A stretch of 64,000 bases of DNA, taken from Alteromonas antoniana. GTDB lineage: Bacteria > Pseudomonadota > Gammaproteobacteria > Enterobacterales > Alteromonadaceae. This document shows positions 49,155 to 57,535 of the stretch, piece after piece; position 1 is the stretch's first letter, and each line of letters opens with the position of its first letter. A model generated the notes under the pieces. It was not told the origin of the DNA. It worked only from the letters and a program-made list of their open reading frames with translations, and did not search any database. The stretch spans positions 50,190 to 114,189 of the forward strand of contig NZ_JAESDH010000017.1 of NCBI RefSeq assembly GCF_019249295.1. Direction: 5' to 3'. The position numbers and the translations under genes were made by a program.

Positions 49155-49158
49155 GTAT
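49134..49158. promoter_or_regulatory. IscR type 1 box, proximal to iscR
   Basis: Plus strand ATTCCTGAGTAAATTGGTCA then AGTAT; matches the type 1 consensus apart from three positions. It covers the -35 and the spacer of the iscR promoter. Confidence 0.85.
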
Positions 49159-49183
49159 TTACCCCAGTAAACTAGTCAAGTAT
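49159..49183. promoter_or_regulatory. IscR type 1 box, distal to iscR
   Basis: Plus strand TTACCCCAGTAAACTAGTCA then AGTAT, directly adjacent to the proximal box with no gap (25-bp phasing). The right half AGTCAAGTAT is identical to the consensus form. Confidence 0.85.
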
Positions 49184-49281
49184 TAAGACGCCACAAAATA
49201 TCGAAAAGGTATGGCAGGCAACAGCGCTGTTACACGGTCAGAAAGGCACAATTCACGGCGTCCACGACCTGAGAACACACA

Positions 49282-50103
49282 CTAAATCTTGGGATCGAAT
49301 GCTTCCTGCTGGTCTTTCAGGTTGTCGCGCACCACCGGCGAAATCCCGGTTTCTGCGAAATCTTCAGCAGTAATCGAGTGCAGGTTGTCCGTACACACTT
49401 CTCCACCCATCGACTGGATAACTTTGCAAAGCTCTTCCACTTTGGAATCCATCATATGCATGTGCTCCAGCATTACCCCCATCGCGTTGGCGACCGGGTC
49501 GGGGTTATCTACTGCCACGGCATACGCATCGAAGCCGTATTTTTTCGCTATCTTGTTGCGTTTGTCGTTGTCTTTTTCGGAAGTATTTTCTGCCGTTGCC
49601 ACGATACGCCCGGGTATGCCCACTACCGTTGAACCGGCAGGCGTATCTTTCACTACCACAGAGTTAGAGCCAACTTTTCCCCCCTCGCCAATCGTAATGG
49701 GTCCGAGCACTTTTGCGCCCGCGCCAATTACCACATTGTTCTTTAATGTGGGGTGCCGCTTTCCGGCTTTCCAGCTCGTGCCGCCAAGGGTGACACCATG
49801 ATAAAGGGTAACGTCATCACCAATTTCTGCCGTTTCACCAATAACCACCCCCATGCCGTGGTCGATAAAAACACGGCGGCCCAGCGTTGCGCCCGGATGA
49901 ATCTCAATGCCGGTAAGCCAGCGGCTGAAGGTGGAAAGTGAGCGCGCCAGCCATTTCCAGTTCAGTTTCCATAACTTATGACTCAGGCGATGCAACCAGA
50001 CGGCATGTAGTCCCGGATAGTTAGTCAGTACCTCAAAGGTGTTTCTGGCGGCCGGATCACGATGAAATACGCCTTGTATATCGTCTTTGATTCTGGAAAA
50101 CAT
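49282..50103 (-). CDS. cysE: Serine O-acetyltransferase
   Basis: Makes O-acetylserine for cysteine synthesis. 273 residues. N-terminal helical domain and a left-handed beta-helix of hexapeptide repeats ([22 protein letters not shown], then [15 protein letters not shown], about 70-175). The catalytic Asp/His pair is in FIDHGMG. The C-terminus extends past the usual tail to about 270 residues, as in IscR-linked and gammaproteobacterial cysE genes near iscR. Cysteine is the substrate of the two desulfurases here. Three bases after trmJ. Confidence 0.95.
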   Translation of the reverse strand: MFSRIKDDIQGVFHRDPAARNTFEVLTNYPGLHAVWLHRLSHKLWKLNWKWLARSLSTFSRWLTGIEIHPGATLGRRVFIDHGMGVVIGETAEIGDDVTLYHGVTLGGTSWKAGKRHPTLKNNVVIGAGAKVLGPITIGEGGKVGSNSVVVKDTPAGSTVVGIPGRIVATAENTSEKDNDKRNKIAKKYGFDAYAVAVDNPDPVANAMGVMLEHMHMMDSKVEELCKVIQSMGGEVCTDNLHSITAEDFAETGISPVVRDNLKDQQEAFDPKI

Positions 50104-50106
50104 GGT

Positions 50107-50835
50107 CTACTCTTTTTTAATCGACTTATCGACAGAGGATAGAATACCGCGAAGAATATTCAGCTCCTGTGATTCAGGACGCGCTCGATTAAATAGCCTG
50201 CGCAGCTTCGTCAACACTACACCGGGATGATTCTCCACAATAAAACCGGTAGATTTTAGTGTCGATTCAAGGTGTACATAGAAGCGCTCGAGATCGTCGT
50301 TAAGCGGATACTCAGATTCACCTTCGGCTGCGACTTCACCTCGCTGTTGCTCCAAAAACGCCATACGGGTTTCATAGCACAGGGTTTGCACTGCTGCCGC
50401 CAGATTCAGCGAACTGTACTCCGGATTGGCCGGAATACATACGTGGAAGTGACACTGCTGTAACTCTTCATTGGTCAAACCGTTATTTTCACGCCCAAAC
50501 ACCAGCGCTACCGGATATTGACTGACTTCCTGGATCAGCTTCACGCCGCATTCCCGTGGCTCCAGCATCGGCCAGGAGTGCGTGCGGGAGCGCGCGGAAG
50601 TACCAATGACCAAACCGCAATCCGCTACAGCCTCTTCCAGTGTCGACACAGTTTTGGCGTTCGCCAGCACATCGCCGGCGCCTGCTGCGAGCGCACTGGA
50701 TTTGCCATCTGGCGCTTGTACCGGGTCAACCAGGTACAGGCTACTAAGGCCCATGGTTTTCATTGCCCGCGCGGCAGAACCGATGTTGCCGGTATGAGAA
50801 GTGTTCACCAGTATGATGCGGATATTGTCTAGCAT
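50107..50835 (-). CDS. trmJ: tRNA (Cm32/Um32) 2'-O-methyltransferase TrmJ
   Basis: SPOUT-family methyltransferase acting at position 32 of the anticodon loop. 242 residues from the ATG at 50835 ([29 protein letters not shown]). Motifs typical of the class follow: [29 protein letters not shown] and [22 protein letters not shown] with the knotted SAM site. The earlier GTG/ATG at 50883 gives an unlikely extension. Upstream of cysE-iscR, as trmJ is in E. coli next to iscR. Confidence 0.95.
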   Translation of the reverse strand: MLDNIRIILVNTSHTGNIGSAARAMKTMGLSSLYLVDPVQAPDGKSSALAAGAGDVLANAKTVSTLEEAVADCGLVIGTSARSRTHSWPMLEPRECGVKLIQEVSQYPVALVFGRENNGLTNEELQQCHFHVCIPANPEYSSLNLAAAVQTLCYETRMAFLEQQRGEVAAEGESEYPLNDDLERFYVHLESTLKSTGFIVENHPGVVLTKLRRLFNRARPESQELNILRGILSSVDKSIKKE

Positions 50836-50899
50836 GGTCTTTTTCGCCACGTTACTTGTTTCAATGGTGGCGGATAGTAGCATATGGCGGTCTAGATGG

Positions 50900-52045
50900 C
50901 TATCTGCTTTGTTTCACCCTATGGCTTGCGCGTAGGTAGCGACTTACCCAAATTCCACTAAAAGTCCACTTAAGTACCCGGTTTTGATTTATCACTTTTT
51001 CGTGTATCACTATCGTGATGAAAAAAGTGGCAACACATATTGTCACGTATTTTATCAGCGCAGGAACCTGCCAGTTGAGGAATGCGATCCCAAGCGCAAT
51101 CACAATAACATGATGAAAAAGGTATATTGTGTAGGATGCTTCGGATATCCGTCGTCCCCACGCAGAAGGATGCTGAAAGTACCGGTAAAAGACGGAAAAA
51201 ATGAGAGCACTCATCAACCAGCTGAGCGATGTACTGAGATACACGCTTAGCACCTCGTAAACCATCGTTTCCTCAGTCAGAGTTCGCTCGATTACCGATT
51301 GTGCAGCAAACAGGCACACACACAAGATTGCTACTGGTAGCAAAGGTGCCGTAATCCATCTTCGGTACATTTCAGGACTATAATATATCGCCAGCCCAAA
51401 CAGGAAATAGGGCAGGTAAAGCATTACCATGAAAACACTGACAGCGGAGAAAACCGTGGAATATAGCGGAAAGCCAACCTTATTCGAAGCATAGATGCCA
51501 AGTGTCGCGACGGGTAACAGTAACGCAAGAAGATATGCCGGCATGTGACTAGTCAGTGCTGCTATCTTTTTAAGAATGCTTTTTCCTGCCACCTTAAAAA
51601 TTTGTGCCGCGGTGAGATACAGCAGCGTATATATCAATAGGTTTACCAAAAACCACAAATGCTGGAGATACTCTCCTGTAGTGAAAAAACTGATAACCGA
51701 GGCGTTTTCAGCGGTAAGCTGGCGTACAATAAAAAACTGCCCCAAATTTAGCGTGATTGCCGTTGCCACAAGTGGGATACCTAATCGGCTAAGACGCGCT
51801 TTAATAAATGCCTGCTTACCAACTCTGTGATAGAGAAACGCACAGAAAAATCCCGCAACGATGAAAAATGCAGGCATTCTGAAAACATGAAGCCAATAGG
51901 TAATCCAGGTTATTAATTCACTTTGTGATGTATCGGTAACAATCCAGTTACTGTTTACAGAGTAAATAAGGCCTGCATGGAACGCAATTCCCATCACCAT
52001 CATTGCTGCCCGCAGCGTATCGAGATAATGCATCCGCTCAGTCAT
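50900..52045 (-). CDS. Membrane acyltransferase (acyltransferase 3 / OpgC-like)
   Basis: 381 residues with about ten membrane helices. The N-terminus [28 protein letters not shown] contains the YLDTLRA...H pattern of acyltransferase-3 proteins, with the likely catalytic His. These add O-acetyl or succinyl groups to glycans or lipids at the envelope. Its first 8 bases overlap the end of the SGNH hydrolase gene. The pair lies between trmJ and suhB and looks AT-richer than its neighbours. Substrate unknown. Confidence 0.85.
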   Translation of the reverse strand: MTERMHYLDTLRAAMMVMGIAFHAGLIYSVNSNWIVTDTSQSELITWITYWLHVFRMPAFFIVAGFFCAFLYHRVGKQAFIKARLSRLGIPLVATAITLNLGQFFIVRQLTAENASVISFFTTGEYLQHLWFLVNLLIYTLLYLTAAQIFKVAGKSILKKIAALTSHMPAYLLALLLPVATLGIYASNKVGFPLYSTVFSAVSVFMVMLYLPYFLFGLAIYYSPEMYRRWITAPLLPVAILCVCLFAAQSVIERTLTEETMVYEVLSVYLSTSLSWLMSALIFSVFYRYFQHPSAWGRRISEASYTIYLFHHVIVIALGIAFLNWQVPALIKYVTICVATFFITIVIHEKVINQNRVLKWTFSGIWVSRYLRASHRVKQSR

Positions 52046-52664
52046 AACAAACCTTATTTAGCTCGAAGTGAAGCTTCAGATAACCTCTGACATTCAGGTG
52101 GATACCATCGCTGCCAAACAGTCTTGTGTCCCGAGTATTTGTCATAATGTTCAGTATTGATAGCGAGGGAACTTCGGTGGCCATTCTGGCAACCCGGGAA
52201 TTAAAATCATTAAACGCTTCAAAATGATCAGCTCTGGCAGGGGAAGGCTTTATGAGAATGGCAAAAATATCCGCGCGCGGGTATTTCTCCGTTATTCGGC
52301 CAATTAAAGCAGAAAACGCGAGATAGGTCTCTTCCGCCGATATACCATACGCGATATCGTTCTCTCCGACATACAAAACAATTCTGCTCACGTTCTTATT
52401 GCGCGGCGCAAATGTTATATACCGCGTCGTATGCGATATTTTTGAGTTGCCGACAGCGCGGTTGGACCAATTAATACAGGACGGCAAATATTGCTCGTGA
52501 ATATTAGCAAGTGTAGAGCTTCCCAGCAGTAATCCATTTGCATCTGTATTTTCAAGGTAGTCTTCAACAAGATAGGAAAACACCGATTGGTTTTCTTTCC
52601 CGGCAAACAAATAGGTAGCAGTACCTAATGCAGTCAAAAACAGTAAAAACAGTAGTCTTCCCAT
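52038..52664 (-). CDS. SGNH/GDSL-type hydrolase-fold protein, membrane-anchored
   Basis: 208 residues. N-terminal signal or anchor (MGRLLFLLFLTALGTATYLFAG), then SGNH blocks: LLLGSSTLAN (block I, Ser nucleophile candidate), RAVGNSK (block II Gly), LYVGENDIAY (block III Asn) and SDGIHLNVRGY (block V Asp/His). A periplasmic esterase or acyltransferase is inferred. It precedes and overlaps an acyltransferase-3 gene; the two functions are fused in single proteins such as the OafA type, so here the same job may be split over two chains. Confidence 0.8.
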   Translation of the reverse strand: MGRLLFLLFLTALGTATYLFAGKENQSVFSYLVEDYLENTDANGLLLGSSTLANIHEQYLPSCINWSNRAVGNSKISHTTRYITFAPRNKNVSRIVLYVGENDIAYGISAEETYLAFSALIGRITEKYPRADIFAILIKPSPARADHFEAFNDFNSRVARMATEVPSLSILNIMTNTRDTRLFGSDGIHLNVRGYLKLHFELNKVCYD

Positions 52665-52710
52665 ACCCTACCCGCTCTTTTGAGGCTTGCGTTACGCTAC
52701 CCTATTTAAG

Positions 52711-52738
52711 TTGCAAATCAAAGCGCGTCTGTTACACT
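52711..52738 (+). promoter_or_regulatory. Candidate suhB promoter
   Basis: TTGCAA (52711-52716), 16-base spacer, TACACT (52733-52738), then GCGCGCG. Each hexamer matches 4 of 6; the discriminator is GC-rich. About 60 bases before the suhB start. Confidence 0.5.
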
Positions 52739-52803
52739 GCGCGCGTTTTGGAAAGGCACACAGTTGCCGTTTCTCATGATCTTTGACAATTGGTGGAATG
52801 ACT

Positions 52804-53580
52804 ATGCATCCGATGCTGAATATTGCGGTGCGCGCTGCGCGTGTTGCCGGAACTCTTATTGCCCGTGGTTTTGAAAACCGCAGCGAATTAGCAACTGAAT
52901 CAAAAGGCAGTAACGATTACGTTACGCAAATCGATAAAGAGGCTGAAAAAGCCATCATTCATAAAATTCAGCAATCTTTCCCTGATCATTCGTTCTTAGG
53001 CGAAGAAAGTGGCGAGACGGAAGGCAAAGACAGTGATTTCCAATGGATTATCGACCCTCTGGACGGTACCACCAATTTCGTAAAAGGCATCCCTCATTTT
53101 GCCGTTTCTATTGCACTTCTGTATAAAGGCCGTCTCGATCAGGCGGTGGTTTTCGATCCTATTCGCGGTGAGCTGTTCACTGCCAGTCGCGGTAAAGGCG
53201 CGCAGCTAAATGGCTATCGTATCCGTGCATCCAAGCCGAAAGATTTGTCGGAAACCGTGCTGGCAACTGGACTGCCGTTTAAAGACAAAGCCCGTTTCGG
53301 CGAGTTTGCCTTAGGCCTGAATAAAATTTTCCACGAATGTGGTGATATTCGTCGCGCTGGCAGCGCAGCACTGGATATGGCCTATGTTGCTGCCGGTCGT
53401 CATGACGGATACTGGGAACGCGGAATCAAGCCATGGGACATTGCAGCAGGTGAACTTCTGGTTCGCGAGGCAGGCGGTCTGGTAACCGACTTTAAAGGCG
53501 GTAACGACCCACTATTCAAAGGTGAGATTGTCGCCGGCTCTGCCAAAGTGGTTCAGGGCCTGGTAAAACACCTCAAATAA
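52804..53580 (+). CDS. suhB: Inositol-1-monophosphatase family protein SuhB
   Basis: Lithium-sensitive Mg-dependent phosphatase fold that in E. coli also acts in rRNA antitermination with NusA. 258 residues from the ATG at 52804 (MHPMLNIAVRAARVAG), chosen because GGTGG lies 7 bases before it. Metal motifs FLGEESGE, WIIDPLDGTTNF and KPWDIAAGELLVREAGG are intact. Divergent from the SGNH/acyltransferase pair; a repeat element follows 10 bases after its stop. Confidence 0.95.
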   Translation: MHPMLNIAVRAARVAGTLIARGFENRSELATESKGSNDYVTQIDKEAEKAIIHKIQQSFPDHSFLGEESGETEGKDSDFQWIIDPLDGTTNFVKGIPHFAVSIALLYKGRLDQAVVFDPIRGELFTASRGKGAQLNGYRIRASKPKDLSETVLATGLPFKDKARFGEFALGLNKIFHECGDIRRAGSAALDMAYVAAGRHDGYWERGIKPWDIAAGELLVREAGGLVTDFKGGNDPLFKGEIVAGSAKVVQGLVKHLK

Positions 53581-53590
53581 GTCATTTCCC

Positions 53591-53856
53591 AGAGAGTGTT
53601 GACCTTTGTTCATTATTTATGTTGGTGACTAAAATGATTGAAAACAAGGCGTCGTTGACGCCGTTTGGCAATCCAAATAAGTCAGCGACAACGCAGTTAG
53701 CAGCCATTTTAGTCCCAACCCTTCGGGCAGTGGCCAGTTTTGCATCATACTGCTCACAAATTCGCTTATTTAGACCCACTAAACTACGCTCATTCGCGAT
53801 TGTCTGATGCAAAACTGACCGACTGCATGAAATATGAAAAAAGGTCAACACTCTCT
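53591..53856. mobile_element. 266-bp MITE-like element with 17-bp perfect terminal inverted repeats
   Basis: Left end AGAGAGTGTTGACCTTT (53591-53607) is the exact reverse complement of the right end (53840-53856), and similarity continues inward (TTCAT). Inside are two further perfect inverted repeats: GACTAAAATG/CATTTTAGTC (53627-53636 with 53705-53714) and CAGTTTTGCATCA/TGATGCAAAACTG (53735-53747 with 53805-53817). Small open frames inside have no recognisable domain. It lies between suhB and its terminator. No clear target duplication was seen. A non-autonomous element or a large folded RNA is inferred. Confidence 0.75.
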
Positions 53857-53884
53857 AAAAAGAGCGGCACCAGCCGCTCTTTTT
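53857..53884 (+). terminator. Rho-independent terminator, probably of suhB
   Basis: Perfect 12-bp stem AAAAAGAGCGGC/GCCGCTCTTTTT with loop ACCA. Symmetric A and T runs make it bidirectional, so it can also block transcription from the minus-strand acyltransferase at 53990. The 266-bp element separates it from suhB. Confidence 0.9.
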
Positions 53885-53989
53885 CGTTCTGTACGCATCA
53901 CAACAAAGTGTGCTCTCCCACGTAATCACCTTTCACAATATCAATTACGTATCACACTACTCTTACCATTCAGTTTCAACACGCTTCGG

Positions 53990-55243
53990 CTAAGCAGAGC
54001 GTCCATCACTGGCAGCCAACGCGTTTGCCGTTTGAGTACTGTCAGGCTGTATTACCTGTTTGGTAGCCGTACCTTTAAGACCAAAAAATGGTCTTAACCA
54101 GGAGAGTCTGCGCACGAGTTCGTAACCTGCGGCACACCCGGCAACCGTGAACGTCAGTATTAGACAAAACTCCAGCCATACCGGCAGTGTCAGCGGCATT
54201 AACCAATAAGCAAAAACCACAATTAACGTTTGATGCAGCAGATAGTAAGGCAATATCGCGGTGTTCAGGTAACGCGTCAGTGCACCGGAGTATCCCAAAT
54301 ACTTTTTACCGTAACCAAGAATTGCGGCAAGCCAGCACCAGTGATTTGTGACAACAACGACCGCTACCATCAACAGGAAGTCGGGGGAACTTTGCTCAGC
54401 CTCTGTAAGGCTTCCGAAGGCGTCATGCCGATACGCAATGATCACCGCATACATCGCCATAGCAATACTCAGCAGTACCCGACGACGTAGCATTAGTTGC
54501 GTCCAGATCGCCGGTCGACGGACAATAACAAAGCCGATCAACATCACAAAAAAGTACTTTGCATGGCTGTACCAGTCGTTTACCAGATCATGGGTAGTTG
54601 GATATTGCTGCCTCAGCGCCAGCCATATCAGTATGGTTAAGCCCACGGTGACTGGCAGAAAATAGCGCAGCTTGTCCATAAACGCAGGCCAGGCTGAAAC
54701 CATCTTAGCAAGTAGCGGGTAGCAGACTGCGATGATAACGCTGTAGCAAAAAAGGTAAGGCAAAAACCACAGATGATTCCACGTTAAGAGCCCAATGATA
54801 GACTGGTGCTCCGGAAGCCAGTTCGTAGCAGGGTTAATATATTCAGCGTAAAACTGAAAGAAAGCCACATCAAAAATACCATTCACCGTTCCTTCTACAT
54901 ATACCTGCGGCGACACAATGACAAACATGCCGAAAAGTAACGGAAGCAACAGCCGACGCGAACGCTCACCGATGACAGACCACGGTGAGTAGCGTCCCAA
55001 AAGCACGCCAAGCACCATTGCTGATATCAGAAACAATAACGACATTCGCCACTGATTAGTCAGCAGCATGACATCCTGTAGCCAGCCGTACTGATTCTGA
55101 CTCTTAATATGCCAGCCCCACTCAAGCACGTAGAACATCCCTATGTGGTACAAAATCAGCACCATAAACGCGAGCACACGCAAATTATCCAACGCATGAA
55201 ACCGCTCTTTTTGTTTTCCAACCGCTAAATCATCTTGATCCAT
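53990..55243 (-). CDS. Membrane acyltransferase family protein
   Basis: 417 residues from the ATG at 55243 (MDQDDLAVGKQKERFHALDNLRVLAF); about ten membrane helices. The FHALDNLRVLAFMVLILYHIGMFY segment holds the conserved Arg and His of acyltransferase-3 proteins, closest by eye to the OpgC-like group that modifies periplasmic glucans. Divergent from a membrane LytTR regulator across a 97-base gap that contains a perfect palindrome, so that regulator may control it. Substrate unknown. Confidence 0.85.
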   Translation of the reverse strand: MDQDDLAVGKQKERFHALDNLRVLAFMVLILYHIGMFYVLEWGWHIKSQNQYGWLQDVMLLTNQWRMSLLFLISAMVLGVLLGRYSPWSVIGERSRRLLLPLLFGMFVIVSPQVYVEGTVNGIFDVAFFQFYAEYINPATNWLPEHQSIIGLLTWNHLWFLPYLFCYSVIIAVCYPLLAKMVSAWPAFMDKLRYFLPVTVGLTILIWLALRQQYPTTHDLVNDWYSHAKYFFVMLIGFVIVRRPAIWTQLMLRRRVLLSIAMAMYAVIIAYRHDAFGSLTEAEQSSPDFLLMVAVVVVTNHWCWLAAILGYGKKYLGYSGALTRYLNTAILPYYLLHQTLIVVFAYWLMPLTLPVWLEFCLILTFTVAGCAAGYELVRRLSWLRPFFGLKGTATKQVIQPDSTQTANALAASDGRSA

Positions 55244-55267
55244 CGTTAAAACTCCGCTTGAATGACA

Positions 55268-55281
55268 CTGCAAGCTTGCAG
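55268..55281. promoter_or_regulatory. Perfect 14-bp palindrome between divergent acyltransferase and LytTR genes
   Basis: CTGCAAGCTTGCAG, in the 97-base gap. A possible operator for the neighbouring regulator; LytTR proteins more often bind direct repeats, so this is only a candidate. Confidence 0.35.
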
Positions 55282-55340
55282 CGAGCATCGTCACTACGGC
55301 GAGGCTAAAGTGATGAAAAATAGGGATTAGGTGATAAGCG

Positions 55341-56231
55341 GTGGGCAGTTGGGACGAAAAAATCAGTCATTTTCTGAGACGAACTGAAAAGCACCACCTC
55401 TGGATGGCTATCGGGCTCGCGTTTCTGTATTTTATGACAAACAACACTGTGAATGCGGTATCTACCTGGACTGAATTCACCCGATCTGAAAATAATACCC
55501 ACGCTCTGTGGGAGCCTTATGTCTGGGAATACACCAGTGCTGTCAGTACCACAGTCTTGCTGATACCACTGGTGCTGGTTTTCAGAAGACTCTCTGTGAC
55601 GTCGTTACCTCTTTTCAGGCTTCTGCTCATTCACCTGACGCTGGCCACTGTGTTTTCTGTCTGTCATGTATTTCTGATGGTCATGCTTCGCAAAGCGGTC
55701 TACCTGATGTCAGAGCGGAGTTACGAGTTTGGCCCGCTGTTACGGGAATTCTTTTACGAATACCGAAAAGACCTCTGGGGCTACATTACCATGGTGATTT
55801 TCTATTACCTGGTTCGTTTCGCCTACCGCCGACTTATCGGTCAGGCGCTCCCCGTGAATAAAGAGTATCCAGACGAAATAAGTGATCCGGAAGTCCTGCC
55901 CGAGAACCTGCTGGTGAAAAAGCTCAACCGCGAGTTCCTGGTAAAAGTATCAGACATCCACTGGGTAGAAGCCGCGGGGAATTATGTAAACCTGCACACC
56001 GAAAAAGGGGTTTACCCTCTACGTATGACGATGAAACGCTTTTGTGAGCAGGCAGGTAAACACCTGATTTACCGTATTCATCGCTCGTATGCCGCGCACG
56101 CCGGTGTGATTCGTGACATTCAGTATGAGGAAAATGGTGACGGCACTGTTACGTTAACCTCTGGCAACACGCTACCGGTTTCCCGTCGATACAGGTCAAC
56201 CCTGAAGGCCGCGTTATCCCCCGCTACCTGA
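55341..56231 (+). CDS. Membrane-anchored LytTR-type transcriptional regulator
   Basis: 296 residues starting at GTG 55341. The N-terminal half carries about four membrane helices (near 20-36, 63-82, 90-115, 143-165). The C-terminal LytTR DNA-binding domain (about 197-290) shows VKVSDIHWVEAAGNYVNLHT, LRMTMKRF, IHRSYAAHAGVI and GNTLPVSRRYRSTLKA. There is no receiver or kinase domain, so it is a one-component system sensing in or at the membrane. The adjacent divergent acyltransferase gene is the likely target. Confidence 0.88.
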   Translation: MGSWDEKISHFLRRTEKHHLWMAIGLAFLYFMTNNTVNAVSTWTEFTRSENNTHALWEPYVWEYTSAVSTTVLLIPLVLVFRRLSVTSLPLFRLLLIHLTLATVFSVCHVFLMVMLRKAVYLMSERSYEFGPLLREFFYEYRKDLWGYITMVIFYYLVRFAYRRLIGQALPVNKEYPDEISDPEVLPENLLVKKLNREFLVKVSDIHWVEAAGNYVNLHTEKGVYPLRMTMKRFCEQAGKHLIYRIHRSYAAHAGVIRDIQYEENGDGTVTLTSGNTLPVSRRYRSTLKAALSPAT

Positions 56232-56583
56232 GTGGAGTAAAGATGATTTCGTTAAGACAAACCTGTTGAGTACACAGGCGCTGTGCTTTACGCCTGCATT
56301 GACGCGTTAATAGCCTATCGGACAACGCATCATTGTTGTATGTGGAATAGTACGCGGAGTCGCACATCTATGCAGTATGAAAATGACAACGTCTTACACT
56401 GTCAACGTGAATAATCACCATCGGTTGGACTTTGCAGTTTTCACCGCAAAAGTCGCTGGCGACAAATCACATCAAACGCCTGAATGTAAGGAAAAGTATT
56501 CCCTCCCCTTTTACGCAGCGCAGGCGCAGGCATAAAAAAAGCCGCATAAATGCGGCTTTTTTAAACACTGTGGCACAGGGCGG
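56232..56583. other. Intergenic region between the LytTR gene and secF
   Basis: About 352 bases between converging genes. It holds the secF terminator at 56535-56562. A hairpin CAGGCG/CGCCTG at 56275-56296 lies about 45 bases after the LytTR stop but lacks a T run. Nothing else recognised. Confidence 0.5.
56535..56562 (-). terminator. Rho-independent terminator of the secDF operon
   Basis: Perfect stem AAAAAAGCCGCAT/ATGCGGCTTTTTT with 2-base gap at the loop, followed on the minus strand by a T run. 21 bases after the secF stop. Confidence 0.92.
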
Positions 56584-57525
56584 TTAAGGCATCGGATCTA
56601 AATCCGCGCCTTCTTTTTCCACCTGCGGCGGCATCAGATCTTCTTTACTGATACCTAATGCCAGTGCAACCGAACTTGCGATATAAATAGACGAGTACGT
56701 ACCCACAATAACACCGAACAGCAACGCTGTGGCGAAACCGTGGATTAATGCACCACCTTTGTAAAACAGCGCCAGTAACACCAGCACGGTGGTCAATGAG
56801 GTGATAATCGTACGATTCAGCGTTTGGGTCAGCGAGATATTTACGATCTCTTCTGGCTCACCTTTACGGATTTTGCGGAAGTTTTCACGAATACGGTCTG
56901 ATACCACAATCGTATCGTTAAGCGAGTAACCAATTACTGCCAACACCGCAGCCAATACGGTCAAATCAAACTCGATTTGCAGTACAGAGAACAGGCCCAG
57001 CGTCAGGATCACGTCATGCACCAATGCAGAGACCGAGCCTAATGCAAAACGCCACTCGAAGCGCATCGCTACATAAACCAGAATACAGATAAGCGCGACC
57101 AACATTGCAAGACCGCCCTGCTCCGTCAGCTCGTCACCGACATTCGGACCAACGAACTCGATGCGGCGCATGTCGACGTCGGTGCCATCGGCACGCAATG
57201 CCGCTAGTACCTGATCGCCAATCGTCGCCGCTTTAACGCCTTCACGAGGTGCAATACGAATGAGCACATCCTGACTGCTACCAAAGTTCTGCACAATAGC
57301 GTCTTCAAAGGTTGCAGCGTTTAATTGATCACGAATGCTTTCCAGCTTCGCGGCCTCTGGGTATCCAACTTCAATCAGCGTACCGCCGGTAAAATCGAGG
57401 CCCCAGTTCAGCTTGTTGATGCCTAAAGACACCAGTGAGCCAAGAATAAGAAGGGTAGACAGCACCATCGCAGGCATGCGAAGGCGCATGAAATTGACGG
57501 TTTCGGATAACTTTAATAATTGCAT
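56584..57525 (-). CDS. secF: Protein translocase subunit SecF
   Basis: Inner-membrane partner of SecD that uses the proton motive force to complete protein export. 313 residues, six membrane helices. The first helix is followed by the periplasmic P4 domain with LNWGLDFTGGTLIEVGYPE, and GYSLNDTIVVSDRIRENFR (about 200-218) is the conserved SecF segment. Ten bases after secD; last gene of the queA-tgt-yajC-secDF group. Confidence 0.97.
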   Translation of the reverse strand: MQLLKLSETVNFMRLRMPAMVLSTLLILGSLVSLGINKLNWGLDFTGGTLIEVGYPEAAKLESIRDQLNAATFEDAIVQNFGSSQDVLIRIAPREGVKAATIGDQVLAALRADGTDVDMRRIEFVGPNVGDELTEQGGLAMLVALICILVYVAMRFEWRFALGSVSALVHDVILTLGLFSVLQIEFDLTVLAAVLAVIGYSLNDTIVVSDRIRENFRKIRKGEPEEIVNISLTQTLNRTIITSLTTVLVLLALFYKGGALIHGFATALLFGVIVGTYSSIYIASSVALALGISKEDLMPPQVEKEGADLDPMP

Positions 57526-57535
57526 GGTGTTCTCC

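Noticed and set aside
53582..53851. Small protein genes on both strands inside the 266-bp element
   Set aside because: They coincide with inverted repeats, lack ribosome sites, and no recognisable domain is seen; they are by-products of the element's structure.
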